64,000 bases of DNA from Cupriavidus necator. GTDB taxonomy: Bacteria > Pseudomonadota > Gammaproteobacteria > Burkholderiales > Burkholderiaceae. Where the stretch lies: contig NZ_SROX01000001.1 in NCBI RefSeq assembly GCF_013141915.1, forward strand, positions 930,001-994,000, read 5' to 3'. Numbering within the stretch: the first letter of the stretch is position 1; every line of letters starts with the position of its first letter. Both the position numbers and the translations under genes were made by a program. This document shows, piece by piece, positions 45,038-53,439 of the stretch. The notes below the pieces were generated by a model. The model saw nothing but the letters and a program-made list of their open reading frames with translations. It ran no database searches and was not told the DNA's origin.

Positions 45038-46195
45038 ATGCTGCCCGCGATCAAGGACTATCGGGAACTGGCACGGCGCCGCCTGTCGCGCTTCGCCTTC
45101 GACTACCTGGAGGGTGGCGCCGAGGACGGGCGCACGCTGGCGCGCAACCTGGCCGCCTACCAGGCCCTGCTGTTCCGCCCGCGCGTCCTGCGCGACGTCA
45201 CGCAGACCGATCCGGGCATGGAGGTCTTCGGCCGCAAGTACCGCCTGCCGTTGCTGGTGGGGCCCACCGGACTGAACGGGCTGTACTGGCCGAAGGCAGA
45301 AGAAGCGCTGGCGCGGGCCGCGCATGCCGCCGGCCTGCCCTTCGTGATGTCGACCGCATCGACTTCGCTGATCGAAGACGTGCGCGCCGCCAGCGACGGC
45401 GACCTGTGGCTGCAGCTCTATGTGCAGCGCGACCGCGCCATCGCCGAGAGCATGATGGCGCGCGCGCGCGCCGCCGGTTTCAGCGCCCTGGTGCTGACCG
45501 TCGACACCATGGTGCACGGCAAGCGCGACCATGACGTCCGCAACGGCTTCCGTATGCCGGTGCCGTGGACGCCACGGCTGCTGGCCGACCTCGCGGCCCA
45601 CCCGCGCTGGTGCCTGCGCATGCTGCGCCAGGGCGGCTCGCCGCAGCTGGTCAACCTGGCCCGCAGCAGCGGGCTGGCGACAGACCTGAAGACGCAGGCG
45701 GCGGGCCTGAGCCGGCAGATGGACATGGCGCTATGCTGGGACGACATCGCCTGGGTCCGCCGGCATTGGGACGGGCCCGTCATCATCAAGGGTATCCTTA
45801 CGCCCGCCGACGCTGGAATCGCCGCGCGCCAGGGCCTGGACGGCATCGTGGTCAGCAACCACGGCGGCCGCCAGCTGGAAGGCGCTCCCAGCGCGCTCGA
45901 AATGCTGCCGGCCATTGTGGCGGCGGCGGGCAGCATGGAGGTGTTCGTCGATGGCGGCGTGCGGCGTGGCGCCGACATCGCCAAGGCGCTGGCGCTGGGC
46001 GCCCGCGGCGTTCTGGCGGGACGCGCGCCGCTGTATGGGCTGGCCGCGCGCGGTCCGCGCGGCGTGGCCGAAGTCCTGGCGATCCTGCATGCGGAATTCG
46101 AAACCACGCTGCGGCTGCTGGGCATACCGCGAGCCGCGCAGCTGGACCCGGCCGCGCTTGCGGACGACCATGCGGCGCGGCTGGCGGCGCTGTGA
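45038..46195 (+). CDS. FMN-dependent alpha-hydroxyacid oxidase/dehydrogenase
   Basis: A 385-residue enzyme of the LldD/glycolate oxidase/mandelate dehydrogenase family. It opens with the typical RRRLSRFAFDYLEGGAED, holds the catalytic histidine H275 followed by the arginine in SNHGGRQLEG, and has FVDGGVRRGADIAKAL and LGARGVLAGRAPLYG for FMN phosphate binding. These enzymes are specific for L-2-hydroxy acids. It thus complements the D-type FAD dehydrogenase at the start of the operon. It begins 14 nt after the DapA-family gene. Confidence 0.94.
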   Translation: MLPAIKDYRELARRRLSRFAFDYLEGGAEDGRTLARNLAAYQALLFRPRVLRDVTQTDPGMEVFGRKYRLPLLVGPTGLNGLYWPKAEEALARAAHAAGLPFVMSTASTSLIEDVRAASDGDLWLQLYVQRDRAIAESMMARARAAGFSALVLTVDTMVHGKRDHDVRNGFRMPVPWTPRLLADLAAHPRWCLRMLRQGGSPQLVNLARSSGLATDLKTQAAGLSRQMDMALCWDDIAWVRRHWDGPVIIKGILTPADAGIAARQGLDGIVVSNHGGRQLEGAPSALEMLPAIVAAAGSMEVFVDGGVRRGADIAKALALGARGVLAGRAPLYGLAARGPRGVAEVLAILHAEFETTLRLLGIPRAAQLDPAALADDHAARLAAL

Positions 46196-46232
46196 ACCAT
46201 CAAGACAATAGCAAGGACGAGCAGGAGGTTTT

Positions 46233-47057
46233 GTGGATGCAACGCATGAAGGCAACGGCTTGCGCGCCCGGCGCGAACGTTCGTCCCTGTTCGTCGGTTC
46301 GGTGGAGAAGGCGTTTCAGGTGCTGGAAGCCTTCCACGGCCCGGACCGCCGCCTGATGTCGATGGCGGAGATCGCGCGGGCGGCCGATCTTGACCGCAGC
46401 GCGACGCAGCGGCTGGTGCACACGCTGGAGCAGCTCGGCTATATCCGGCGCGTGCCCGATTCGGCGATGTACGGGCTGGCCTCCAAGGTGCTGGGCCTGT
46501 CGTACAACTATTTGCGCTCCAACGACCTGGTCGAGCGCGCTTCGCCGTACCTGCTCGATATCAGCCGCACGCTGGGGGAAACCGCCAACCTGCAGGAACT
46601 GGACGGGCACGAGATCGTGTTCCTGGCGCGCTTCCCCGGCCAGCACCTGATCAATGTCGACTTCGGGGTGGGCTTCCGGCTGCCCGCGGTGTACACGGCC
46701 TCCGGGATAGCGATCCTGTCCAAGCTGAGCGAGGCGCAGCGCTGGGACGTGGTGCGGGCCACCGCGCTGACGCCCATCACGCCCTTTACCGAGACGCAGC
46801 CGGACAACCTGATGGCGGCGATGCGCGAGGCCGGCGAGCGCGGCTATGCCGTGGTGATGAACCAGACCGTGGTCGGCGACATCTCCGTCGCGGCCGCGAT
46901 TACCGACCATCGCGGCCTGCCGGTCGGGGCCATCAACATCTCCGTCCCGTCCACGCGCTGGACGCTGGAAACCGCCCAGGCCAAGCTTGCCCCGCATGTG
47001 CAGGTGGCGGCCATGTCGATTTCGCAGGCGAAGCGGATGAGTTTCCAGACGGCATGA
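46233..47057 (+). CDS. IclR-family transcriptional regulator
   Basis: A 274-residue IclR protein with an N-terminal winged HTH (about 20-85, MAEIARAADLDRSATQRLVHTLEQLGYI) and a C-terminal GAF-like effector domain (about 100-265). The start is GTG 46233, preceded at 4 nt by AGGAGG. It follows the FMN oxidase gene by 37 nt and is the likely regulator of the whole hydroxyacid operon, probably sensing its substrate. Its place inside the operon suggests feedback control. Confidence 0.92.
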   Translation: MDATHEGNGLRARRERSSLFVGSVEKAFQVLEAFHGPDRRLMSMAEIARAADLDRSATQRLVHTLEQLGYIRRVPDSAMYGLASKVLGLSYNYLRSNDLVERASPYLLDISRTLGETANLQELDGHEIVFLARFPGQHLINVDFGVGFRLPAVYTASGIAILSKLSEAQRWDVVRATALTPITPFTETQPDNLMAAMREAGERGYAVVMNQTVVGDISVAAAITDHRGLPVGAINISVPSTRWTLETAQAKLAPHVQVAAMSISQAKRMSFQTA

Positions 47058-47060
47058 GCG

Positions 47061-47696
47061 ATGCCAGCAGACCAGCCAGCGCCTGAGGGCCCATCCGCCA
47101 CGCTTGACGCACTGCTCACGGAAGTGCGAGCTTGCCGCGCGTGTGCGCAGCACCTGCCCCTGGGCCCGCGCCCGATCGTCCGCGTCGGCCCGGGCGCGCG
47201 CATCCTGGTCGTCGGCCAGGCGCCGGGAAGCCGCGTGCACGCAACCGGCATTCCATGGAACGATGCCAGCGGCGACCGGCTGCGGCAATGGCTGGGGGTC
47301 GACGACGCCACGTTCTGCGATGCCTCGCAGTTCTCCATCATCCCGATGGGGTTCTGCTATCCCGGCCGCGGCAAGGGTGGCGACAACCCGCCGCGCCCCG
47401 AATGCGCGCCACTGTGGCTGGACCGGCTGCTGGCGCAACTGCCGTCGATCGAACTGACCCTGCTGGTCGGCCAGTATGCGCAGCGCCATTTCCTGGGGGC
47501 GCGCCGCAAGCCGACGCTGACCGAGACCGTCAGGGCATGGCAGGACTACGCGCCCGATTTCGTGCCGCTGCCCCACCCGTCGCCGCGCAACCAGCCGTGG
47601 TTCAAGCAGCATCCGTGGTTTGAGGGCGAGGTGCTGCCGATGTTGCGTGAGCGGGTTGGCCGGCTGTTGCGGCACGGCGCTGTGCAGCCGGGGTAG
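47061..47696 (+). CDS. uracil-DNA glycosylase family protein
   Basis: A 211-residue protein of the UDG superfamily. Motif 1 reads VVGQAPGSRVHATGIPWND (about 50-70), the closing motif is PLPHPSPRNQPW (about 170-182), and LLVGQYAQ is the central strand. The two N-terminal cysteines (CRAC) are too few for the Fe-S cluster of families 4 and 5. Members with this GQAPG motif remove uracil or related bases, but several are uncharacterised. It starts 3 nt after the IclR gene and may be co-transcribed by accident of position; no metabolic link is visible. Confidence 0.85.
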   Translation: MPADQPAPEGPSATLDALLTEVRACRACAQHLPLGPRPIVRVGPGARILVVGQAPGSRVHATGIPWNDASGDRLRQWLGVDDATFCDASQFSIIPMGFCYPGRGKGGDNPPRPECAPLWLDRLLAQLPSIELTLLVGQYAQRHFLGARRKPTLTETVRAWQDYAPDFVPLPHPSPRNQPWFKQHPWFEGEVLPMLRERVGRLLRHGAVQPG

Positions 47697-47743
47697 GTAG
47701 CAAGCGATACTCGCCGCCCTCCCTCCCGCCTGGCCGACTGGCC

Positions 47744-48736
47744 TCATTCGCTGGCCGTAAAGCCCGAAGCCGCGACCACCGGGCCCCACTGCGTGCGCTG
47801 CGCCTGGATGAGCTTGCGCAGGGCATCCCCTGGCTTGCCGTTCATTTCCATGCCCAGCGCCGACATCTTGTCGCGCACCACGGGATCCTTGACGGCATCC
47901 AGCAGCGCCTTCTCGATCCTTGCCACCGTCGCCGGCTGCGTCCCCGCCGGCACAAAGGCCGAGTACCAGCCGGACGCCGCCTCGAAACCCAGCGCGCCCG
48001 CCTCCGCCAGCGTTGGCACATCAGGCAGCAGCGCCGACCGGCGGGTCCCGGTGACGCCGAGGAAACGGATCTTGCCCGCCCGGTACAGCTCCATCTGGCC
48101 CCCCACCGCATCGATGCCCAGCGGCAGCGTGCCGCCGATCTCATCGGTCAGCATCATGACGGCGCCGCGATAGGCAGTGGGCAGCAAGGGCACGCCAATC
48201 GACTTGCTGAGCGACAGCACCCCGAAATGAATGCTGCCACCGAGTGTGACCAGCCCGACGCCTCCCTGGTCCGGGTTGCGCTTCACCCAGGCCAGGTATT
48301 CCGGCATGGTCCGATAGGGCTGGTTGACGCTGGCAGACGCCACCAGCGGCACGTCGGCCAGGTAGGCGACCGGAACCAGGTCCTTGTCGGGGTCATAGGC
48401 CAGGCGCTTGTAGGTCAGCGGAAAGATAGTGAACGGCGGCGCGGGCGAGATCAGCACCGTCTTGCCGTCCGGCGGCGCGCGTTTGACGTTCTCCAGCGCC
48501 AGCCGCGCCGATGCCCCGGGGCGGTTCTCGACCAGGACCGGCGTGTCGAGCGAGACACGCAGCTTTTCAGCAAGCGTGCGCGCGAAGATGTCCAGCGCGC
48601 CACCGGCCGCGAAGCCGACGACGATGCGCACGGGCGCGTCGCCGCTGGCGGGGGCGGCCATGGCAGGAACCGCACTGGCACCCAGGGCCAATGCCAGCGC
48701 GGCGGCCAGCCGTCGCAAGGGGGTCGAACAGGTCAT
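47744..48736 (-). CDS. Bug/TctC-family solute-binding protein
   Basis: A 330-residue protein with a Sec signal peptide (MTCSTPLRRLAAALALALGA, cleavage near AMAAP) and a Bug fold (VRIVVGFAAGGALDIFAR at the binding loop, PVLVENRPGASARLA). The start (ATG 48736) has CGGAG 8 nt upstream; the frame continues further but without similarity. It is the last gene of a three-gene unit, 31 nt after the M81 peptidase gene. The loop reads GFAAGGALD instead of the usual PFPAGGxxD, so its ligand may differ from that of the Bug encoded first in the unit. No TctAB carrier genes are near. Confidence 0.92.
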   Translation of the reverse strand: MTCSTPLRRLAAALALALGASAVPAMAAPASGDAPVRIVVGFAAGGALDIFARTLAEKLRVSLDTPVLVENRPGASARLALENVKRAPPDGKTVLISPAPPFTIFPLTYKRLAYDPDKDLVPVAYLADVPLVASASVNQPYRTMPEYLAWVKRNPDQGGVGLVTLGGSIHFGVLSLSKSIGVPLLPTAYRGAVMMLTDEIGGTLPLGIDAVGGQMELYRAGKIRFLGVTGTRRSALLPDVPTLAEAGALGFEAASGWYSAFVPAGTQPATVARIEKALLDAVKDPVVRDKMSALGMEMNGKPGDALRKLIQAQRTQWGPVVAASGFTASE

Positions 48737-48767
48737 GCGGTACTCCGGTTGATGGCGGCGGATGCGC

Positions 48768-50267
48768 TCAGGCAGCTTCGGGCACGGTGTGCGCTTCCAG
48801 CGGATAGATCGGGCGGCGCAGGTTGCGGAACGGAAACTGGCTGTAGTCAGAGCTGCAGACACCGGGGCCGGCCACCAGCACGATCTCGCTGGCGATCGGC
48901 TCGAACCCGGCGCGGAAGTGCTGGCGCGACTTGATCAGGATGTACTTGCGGCGCGACAGGTCGATGCCCGCGTGCGTGAACACGCCGGTATCAAACGGCT
49001 CCTGCGGCTTCTCGCAGATCACGACCAGCGTGCCCGCGACATCCAGCACCACGGTGCGGCCCAGGCTCAGCTTCATGCCCGTGAACATCGGGCCGGTGAC
49101 CTGGTAGTTGCCGTCGGTAATGCACTGCACCCGGCCGCTCAGCCGCAGCGGGCGGCCCTTCAGGTCCAGCGCGGGCATGTCGGTCTTGCCGCCCACATCC
49201 AGCGTGACGGACTGCCCGACGCCGGCGGCAATCAGTTCCGCCACGGCGCCCGGGTCCCAGAACGGCCCGGCGACCACGCCTTCGAGCCCTTGGCGCAGGA
49301 CTTCGCCCAGCACCGTCATTTCATCCGTCGGTCCGCCGGCACCACAGTTGTCGCCATGGTCCACCAGCACGACCGGGCCTTGGCTGAGCGTCTTGGCGCG
49401 CGCGATGGATTCCGCCATCGGCTCGATCGGGAAGACGAAATCCGCCCGGCGTTCCCATGCCATGCCGCAGAGCTCGTCGAGCAGGCGCCGCCCAGCTTCG
49501 ATCCTGGCGGCATCCGCCACGATCACCACTGCCAGGCCGGTATGCGGGATATCGGCAAGCGGAAAGCCGCCGAACACTGAAGCGTTGAGCACTTCGCCAT
49601 CGCGCTCGGCCGTCATGGCCCGCTCCATGATGTCCTTCATGGGTTGCGCGCGCGGGGTCTGGCGCAGCATGTGGGTGAGCATCGGCAGCGTGCGCCACAG
49701 CAACACCGGCCGGGCCTCGCCTCGCAGCGCCGCCATCAGGGTACGGGCGGCGCGTGCGCCGGTCTCGTACACGTCCACGTGGGGATAGGTGCAGTAGCCG
49801 GCGATCACAGTCGCGTTGTCAACCAGCGCAGCGCTGAAGTTGGCGTGGAAATCCAGCGATACCGCGATCGGCACCTCGGGCGCGACGGCACGGATGCGTG
49901 CCAGCAGTTCGCCTTCGGCATCCGCATAGCCATCGGCCACCATGGCGCCGTGCAGGTCCAGCATCACCGCATCGCAGCCCGCGCGTACTGCCTCGACAAT
50001 GCTGGCCGCCATCGACTCGAATGCCTGCGCGGTCACCATGCCACTGGGCACCGCGTTGGCCATCAGGGGCATCACGAACTCGTCGCCCTGGCAGCGTACC
50101 AGGTCGATGAACGCAGCCGCGGCGCTGTTGGTGCCCTGGCACGCACGCACCGCGTCGTCGCCGTAAAGCGGGCCGGCGGTGCTGCCGCGGTTAAAGGCGC
50201 TCAATGGCGTGGCAATCGGCGAAAAGGTATTGGTTTCATGCCGCATCAGGGCAATGACAAAACGCAT
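48768..50267 (-). CDS. M81-family metallopeptidase (MlrC-like)
   Basis: A 499-residue protein with the M81 N-terminal domain (about 1-295; ALMRHETNTFSPIATPL, LDLHGAMVADGYADAEGELL, CTYPHVDVYETGARA) and the MlrC C-terminal domain (about 305-485; DHGDNCGAGGPTDEM). The His, Glu and Asp residues in these segments are the likely zinc ligands. MlrC linearises small peptides from microcystin breakdown, but most homologues lie in ordinary soil bacteria and act on unknown amides or peptides. The two flanking Bug genes suggest a small imported acid or peptide. The unit is transcribed from the promoter shared with the divergent LysR gene. Confidence 0.92.
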   Translation of the reverse strand: MRFVIALMRHETNTFSPIATPLSAFNRGSTAGPLYGDDAVRACQGTNSAAAAFIDLVRCQGDEFVMPLMANAVPSGMVTAQAFESMAASIVEAVRAGCDAVMLDLHGAMVADGYADAEGELLARIRAVAPEVPIAVSLDFHANFSAALVDNATVIAGYCTYPHVDVYETGARAARTLMAALRGEARPVLLWRTLPMLTHMLRQTPRAQPMKDIMERAMTAERDGEVLNASVFGGFPLADIPHTGLAVVIVADAARIEAGRRLLDELCGMAWERRADFVFPIEPMAESIARAKTLSQGPVVLVDHGDNCGAGGPTDEMTVLGEVLRQGLEGVVAGPFWDPGAVAELIAAGVGQSVTLDVGGKTDMPALDLKGRPLRLSGRVQCITDGNYQVTGPMFTGMKLSLGRTVVLDVAGTLVVICEKPQEPFDTGVFTHAGIDLSRRKYILIKSRQHFRAGFEPIASEIVLVAGPGVCSSDYSQFPFRNLRRPIYPLEAHTVPEAA

Positions 50268-50293
50268 GGACTGGCTCCCGCAGCGTGAAGGGT

Positions 50294-51283
50294 TCAGTTG
50301 GATTCGAGATCGACCGCGCGCGCAATGGCGCCGTAGCGGATCGTTTCCGCTTGCAGGAAGCGGCGGGCCTGTTCGGGGGTGGAAAGGACCGGCTCATAGG
50401 CAAGCGTCTGCAGGCGCGCGGCAAAATCCGCTTCTTGCACGCTGGCCTTCACTTCCTTGTAGAGCCGGTCGATGACCGGAGCCGGCGTGCCCGCCTTAAC
50501 CATCAGCGCCAGGTTGCCGCGTACCTGCAGCGCATCCGTGCCGCCCGCCTTCTGCGTTTCGAGGCCGGGAAACTGCGTGACGGGCTCCGCCTGCAGCGTG
50601 GCCAGAGGCCGGGCCTTGCCATCCTGGACGTAGTTGACCGAAGAGCCGATCACATCGACATGCGCATAGGTCTGGCCGCCGATCAGGTCCGCCATGGCCG
50701 GCGGCGAGCCGCGGTACGGAACGATAGTGAAATCCAGGCCATTGCGGCGCTTCCAGTCGGCCAGGCCGAGGTGCGCGGCCCCCGCGACGACGTTGATGCT
50801 GATCGACACCTTGCCGGGATTGCGCTGGATATGCGTCTTCAGCTCACCCAGCGTCATCTCCTTGCGGTCGGCGCGCGTGATGATCCAGTGCGGCACGGTG
50901 CTGACGATGGTCACCGGCGTCAGATCGGTCTCGGGGCGATAGCGCAGGCCCTTGATCGTGAACGGATTGATACTGAGCGTGCCGTCGCTGGCCAGCAGCA
51001 GCGTATTGCCGTCGGCCTTCTCCTTGAGCACCGACGACACGCCCGGCACGGTCGCGCCGCCGGCGATGTTCTCCACTACCACCGGCTGCCCCAGCCGCTG
51101 TTCCAGTTTGCGCGCGAGCGTGCGGCCGATGATGTCGTAGGAACCGCCGGCCGGAAACGGCACCACCAGGCGCAGCGGCCGGTCGGGCCACGCGGGTGCG
51201 GCACTTGCGCAAGTGGCCGCAAGCAAGACTGCGCCGGCAAGCATGCCGCGCATGATCGAGCGCAAATGGCTCATGGCTTCCAT
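50294..51283 (-). CDS. Bug/TctC-family solute-binding protein
   Basis: A 329-residue periplasmic protein with a Sec signal peptide (about 1-28, cleavage near CASAAP) and a standard Bug binding loop (RLVVPFPAGGSYDIIGR) followed by PVVVENIAGGATV. It is the first gene of the unit with the M81 peptidase (26 nt) and a second Bug. A putative LysR site lies about 90 nt upstream. Its ligand is unknown; the set probably handles one amide or peptide-like compound. Confidence 0.93.
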   Translation of the reverse strand: MEAMSHLRSIMRGMLAGAVLLAATCASAAPAWPDRPLRLVVPFPAGGSYDIIGRTLARKLEQRLGQPVVVENIAGGATVPGVSSVLKEKADGNTLLLASDGTLSINPFTIKGLRYRPETDLTPVTIVSTVPHWIITRADRKEMTLGELKTHIQRNPGKVSISINVVAGAAHLGLADWKRRNGLDFTIVPYRGSPPAMADLIGGQTYAHVDVIGSSVNYVQDGKARPLATLQAEPVTQFPGLETQKAGGTDALQVRGNLALMVKAGTPAPVIDRLYKEVKASVQEADFAARLQTLAYEPVLSTPEQARRFLQAETIRYGAIARAVDLESN

Positions 51284-51372
51284 GGGTCTCCTCCTGAGGT
51301 CTGATTGCCTCGTGATGGCTTGGAACGAATCAGGTGATGCGCCGACTATATGGGATCCGCTCCGACACCAAA

Positions 51373-51389
51373 AGCGAATAAAAATCGCT
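51373..51389. promoter_or_regulatory. probable LysR operator between bug and lysR
   Basis: AGCGA (51373-51377) and TCGCT (51385-51389) form a perfect dyad around the A-rich spacer ATAAAAA, inside the 171-nt divergent gap between the Bug gene (start 51283) and the LysR gene (start 51455). Its length and AT centre fit a LysR site. Confidence 0.55.
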
Positions 51390-51454
51390 GTTCGTTGAGC
51401 AAATGGTTAACTTGTAGAATGAGCCTCCGATCCCCGCCCGTGATCACCTGTCCC

Positions 51455-52462
51455 ATGCCCGCCGAAGCCTTCGCCCATACCCTGCTTGGCCGCCTCAAGC
51501 TGCGCCATCTGCGCATCATGCTGGCGCTGAGCGAGATGCCAACCGCCGCCGCCGTCGCCGCACGCTTTCATGTCAGCCCCGCCGCGGTGTCCAAGACCCT
51601 GGCCGAGATCGAAGACATCGTGGGCATGCCGCTGTTCGAGCGCAGCCGCCGCGGCCTGCACCTGACCGAGCCCGGAAGGGAGATGGCGGCCCATGCGGCG
51701 GTCTTGCTGGCACAGCTCGAACGGCTCGCCGAATCACTGCAGGCAGTGCGTGCCGGCACCCAGGGGGCCTTGCGCATCGCGTTCCGGACGATGTCGGTGC
51801 AGCCCTTCCTGGCGCGGGCGATGAGCGAGTTCTACCGTGATCATCCGCGCGTGGAGATCAGCGTGATCGAAGGCGGTATGGGAGAACTGGCGGATCAGCT
51901 GGTGGGTGGCTCGCTGGACCTGCTGTTCGCCTATGACGATCCGCGCCTGTCGTTACCCGCACTGCGCACGGCGCCGGTGGTCCCGGCGCAGAAAGTGGTG
52001 ATCGTCGCAAGCCCGGACCATCCGCTGCTTACGCGCCGCAAGCTGTCGGCGCGTGAACTGTCCGGGCAGCAATGGTGCATTCCGGTGGCCGGCTCGCGCA
52101 TGCTTCACTTGCTGCATGCGGCGTTCCATATGCTGGGCGTGCCAGCGCCTTCGCTGGGTATCCGCACCAGCGATGTGGCCGCCACGGCCAGCCTGTTGCA
52201 GGCGGGTCATTTTCTGGCGGTGTTCCCGGAGCGCATCGCCGCGCAACTCACTCTCGCCAAGGTAGGAAAAGTGCTTCGCTTCGAACTCGGTAGCCGGGTC
52301 GAGCCGGTGGTCGCGGTCTGGAACGACGAACTCACGGCTCGCACGCCGACCCGCCTGTTTCGCGAACTCGTCATGCGCCGGGCCGGCGAGGCTGTCATGG
52401 CCGAGCCAGCGCCGCTGCTGGCCGCGCGCGCCGTGGCTGCGGCTGGCGTGGGCAAGCGCTGA
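51455..52462 (+). CDS. LysR-family transcriptional regulator
   Basis: A 335-residue LysR protein: HTH at about 10-70 (LLGRLKLRHLRIMLALSEMPTAAAVAARFHVS) and an effector domain at about 98-310, with a 20-residue Ala-rich tail. The LGRLKLRHL opening resembles the PcaQ/GbpR branch. Start: ATG 51455 (MPAEAF) was chosen; an in-frame ATG at 51419 would add 12 residues, but a TAGAAT box overlaps it. It diverges from the Bug/M81/Bug unit across a dyad and is the likely regulator of that unit. Confidence 0.9.
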   Translation: MPAEAFAHTLLGRLKLRHLRIMLALSEMPTAAAVAARFHVSPAAVSKTLAEIEDIVGMPLFERSRRGLHLTEPGREMAAHAAVLLAQLERLAESLQAVRAGTQGALRIAFRTMSVQPFLARAMSEFYRDHPRVEISVIEGGMGELADQLVGGSLDLLFAYDDPRLSLPALRTAPVVPAQKVVIVASPDHPLLTRRKLSARELSGQQWCIPVAGSRMLHLLHAAFHMLGVPAPSLGIRTSDVAATASLLQAGHFLAVFPERIAAQLTLAKVGKVLRFELGSRVEPVVAVWNDELTARTPTRLFRELVMRRAGEAVMAEPAPLLAARAVAAAGVGKR

Positions 52463-52484
52463 GCGGGCAACCTTGCGGCCCGCC

Positions 52485-53309
52485 TCAGTGCGCGCACAGC
52501 ACCGCCGCCATCTCCGTGGCCGCGCCGTGCAGCGTTGGCACCGCCGCCAGCAACGCTTCCAGCGAGGCCCGCGCCGTCGGCGCATGGCAGGCGATCGCGG
52601 CCACCACCCGGCCCGGCCCCGCGCCATCGGGCTCGCGCACCGGCACCGCCACCGCGCACATGCCGCGCACAAACTCCTCATGATCCACGCCGATGCCGCG
52701 CGCGGCCAGCCGGTCCAGTTCGGCGTTGAGCCCGGGCAGGTCGGATAGCGTGCGCGGCGTGTGCGCGCCAAGCTCCAGGCGGCTGAGCGTCTGCTGGCGT
52801 TCGAGCCGGTTCATCGCTGACAGGAACAGCTTGCCGCTGGCGGTACAGTGCAGCGGCACATGGATGCCGGGCGACAGCTGCAGCCGCAGCGGCTCGTGCG
52901 TTTCCACGCGCTCGACGTAGAGCACCCGGTCACCGTCGAGCGCCGTGAGATTGCAGGTCTCGCCCAGCCGCGCCACCAGCCGGGCCAGGATGCCGCGGCA
53001 TTCGCGCAGCAGCGGCGGGCTGCGCAGCGTCTGCAGCGACAATGCCGCGGCGGCGGGCCCGGGCACATAGCCACGCTCCGCCGGCATCCGCACCACGAAG
53101 CCGCTGCGCTCCAGCGCCGCCAGCAGGCGCATCAGCGTCGCCTTGGGCACATGCAGGCGCTGCGCCAGCTGAGACAGCGTCTGCGGATGCTGCGCCCGGG
53201 CCAGGCTGGTCAACACCGCCAGCACGCGCAGGCTGCGGGCATCGTCCTCGACCGCCCCGTCTTCTGCTGCAGTGCGATTCTGAAACGGGATTGGCATGTT
53301 CTGTTTCAC
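52485..53309 (-). CDS. IclR-family transcriptional regulator
   Basis: A 274-residue IclR protein with a winged HTH (about 27-92, LSQLAQRLHVPKATLMRLLAALERSGFV) and an effector domain (about 105-265). Start: GTG 53309 (VKQNMPIP), because GAGGAG lies 9 nt upstream; ATG 53297 is an alternative. It diverges from the GMC oxidoreductase gene. TGAAAC/GTTTCA half-sites lie at 53281, 53303 and 53375, which may be its operator; two of them fall inside its own coding start. It probably regulates the GMC gene and perhaps the transporter after it. Confidence 0.92.
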   Translation of the reverse strand: MKQNMPIPFQNRTAAEDGAVEDDARSLRVLAVLTSLARAQHPQTLSQLAQRLHVPKATLMRLLAALERSGFVVRMPAERGYVPGPAAAALSLQTLRSPPLLRECRGILARLVARLGETCNLTALDGDRVLYVERVETHEPLRLQLSPGIHVPLHCTASGKLFLSAMNRLERQQTLSRLELGAHTPRTLSDLPGLNAELDRLAARGIGVDHEEFVRGMCAVAVPVREPDGAGPGRVVAAIACHAPTARASLEALLAAVPTLHGAATEMAAVLCAH

Positions 53310-53439
53310 AACCGGCGTCTCCTCGCGATTGGGCTTTCCATTCCGGCATTGAAAAATAAAATCCGGAACAGAACGTTTCAAATTATAGGTCCAAGCCGGC
53401 TAGCTGCGCGGCTACCGGCCAAAAAAGGAGACAGCGACG

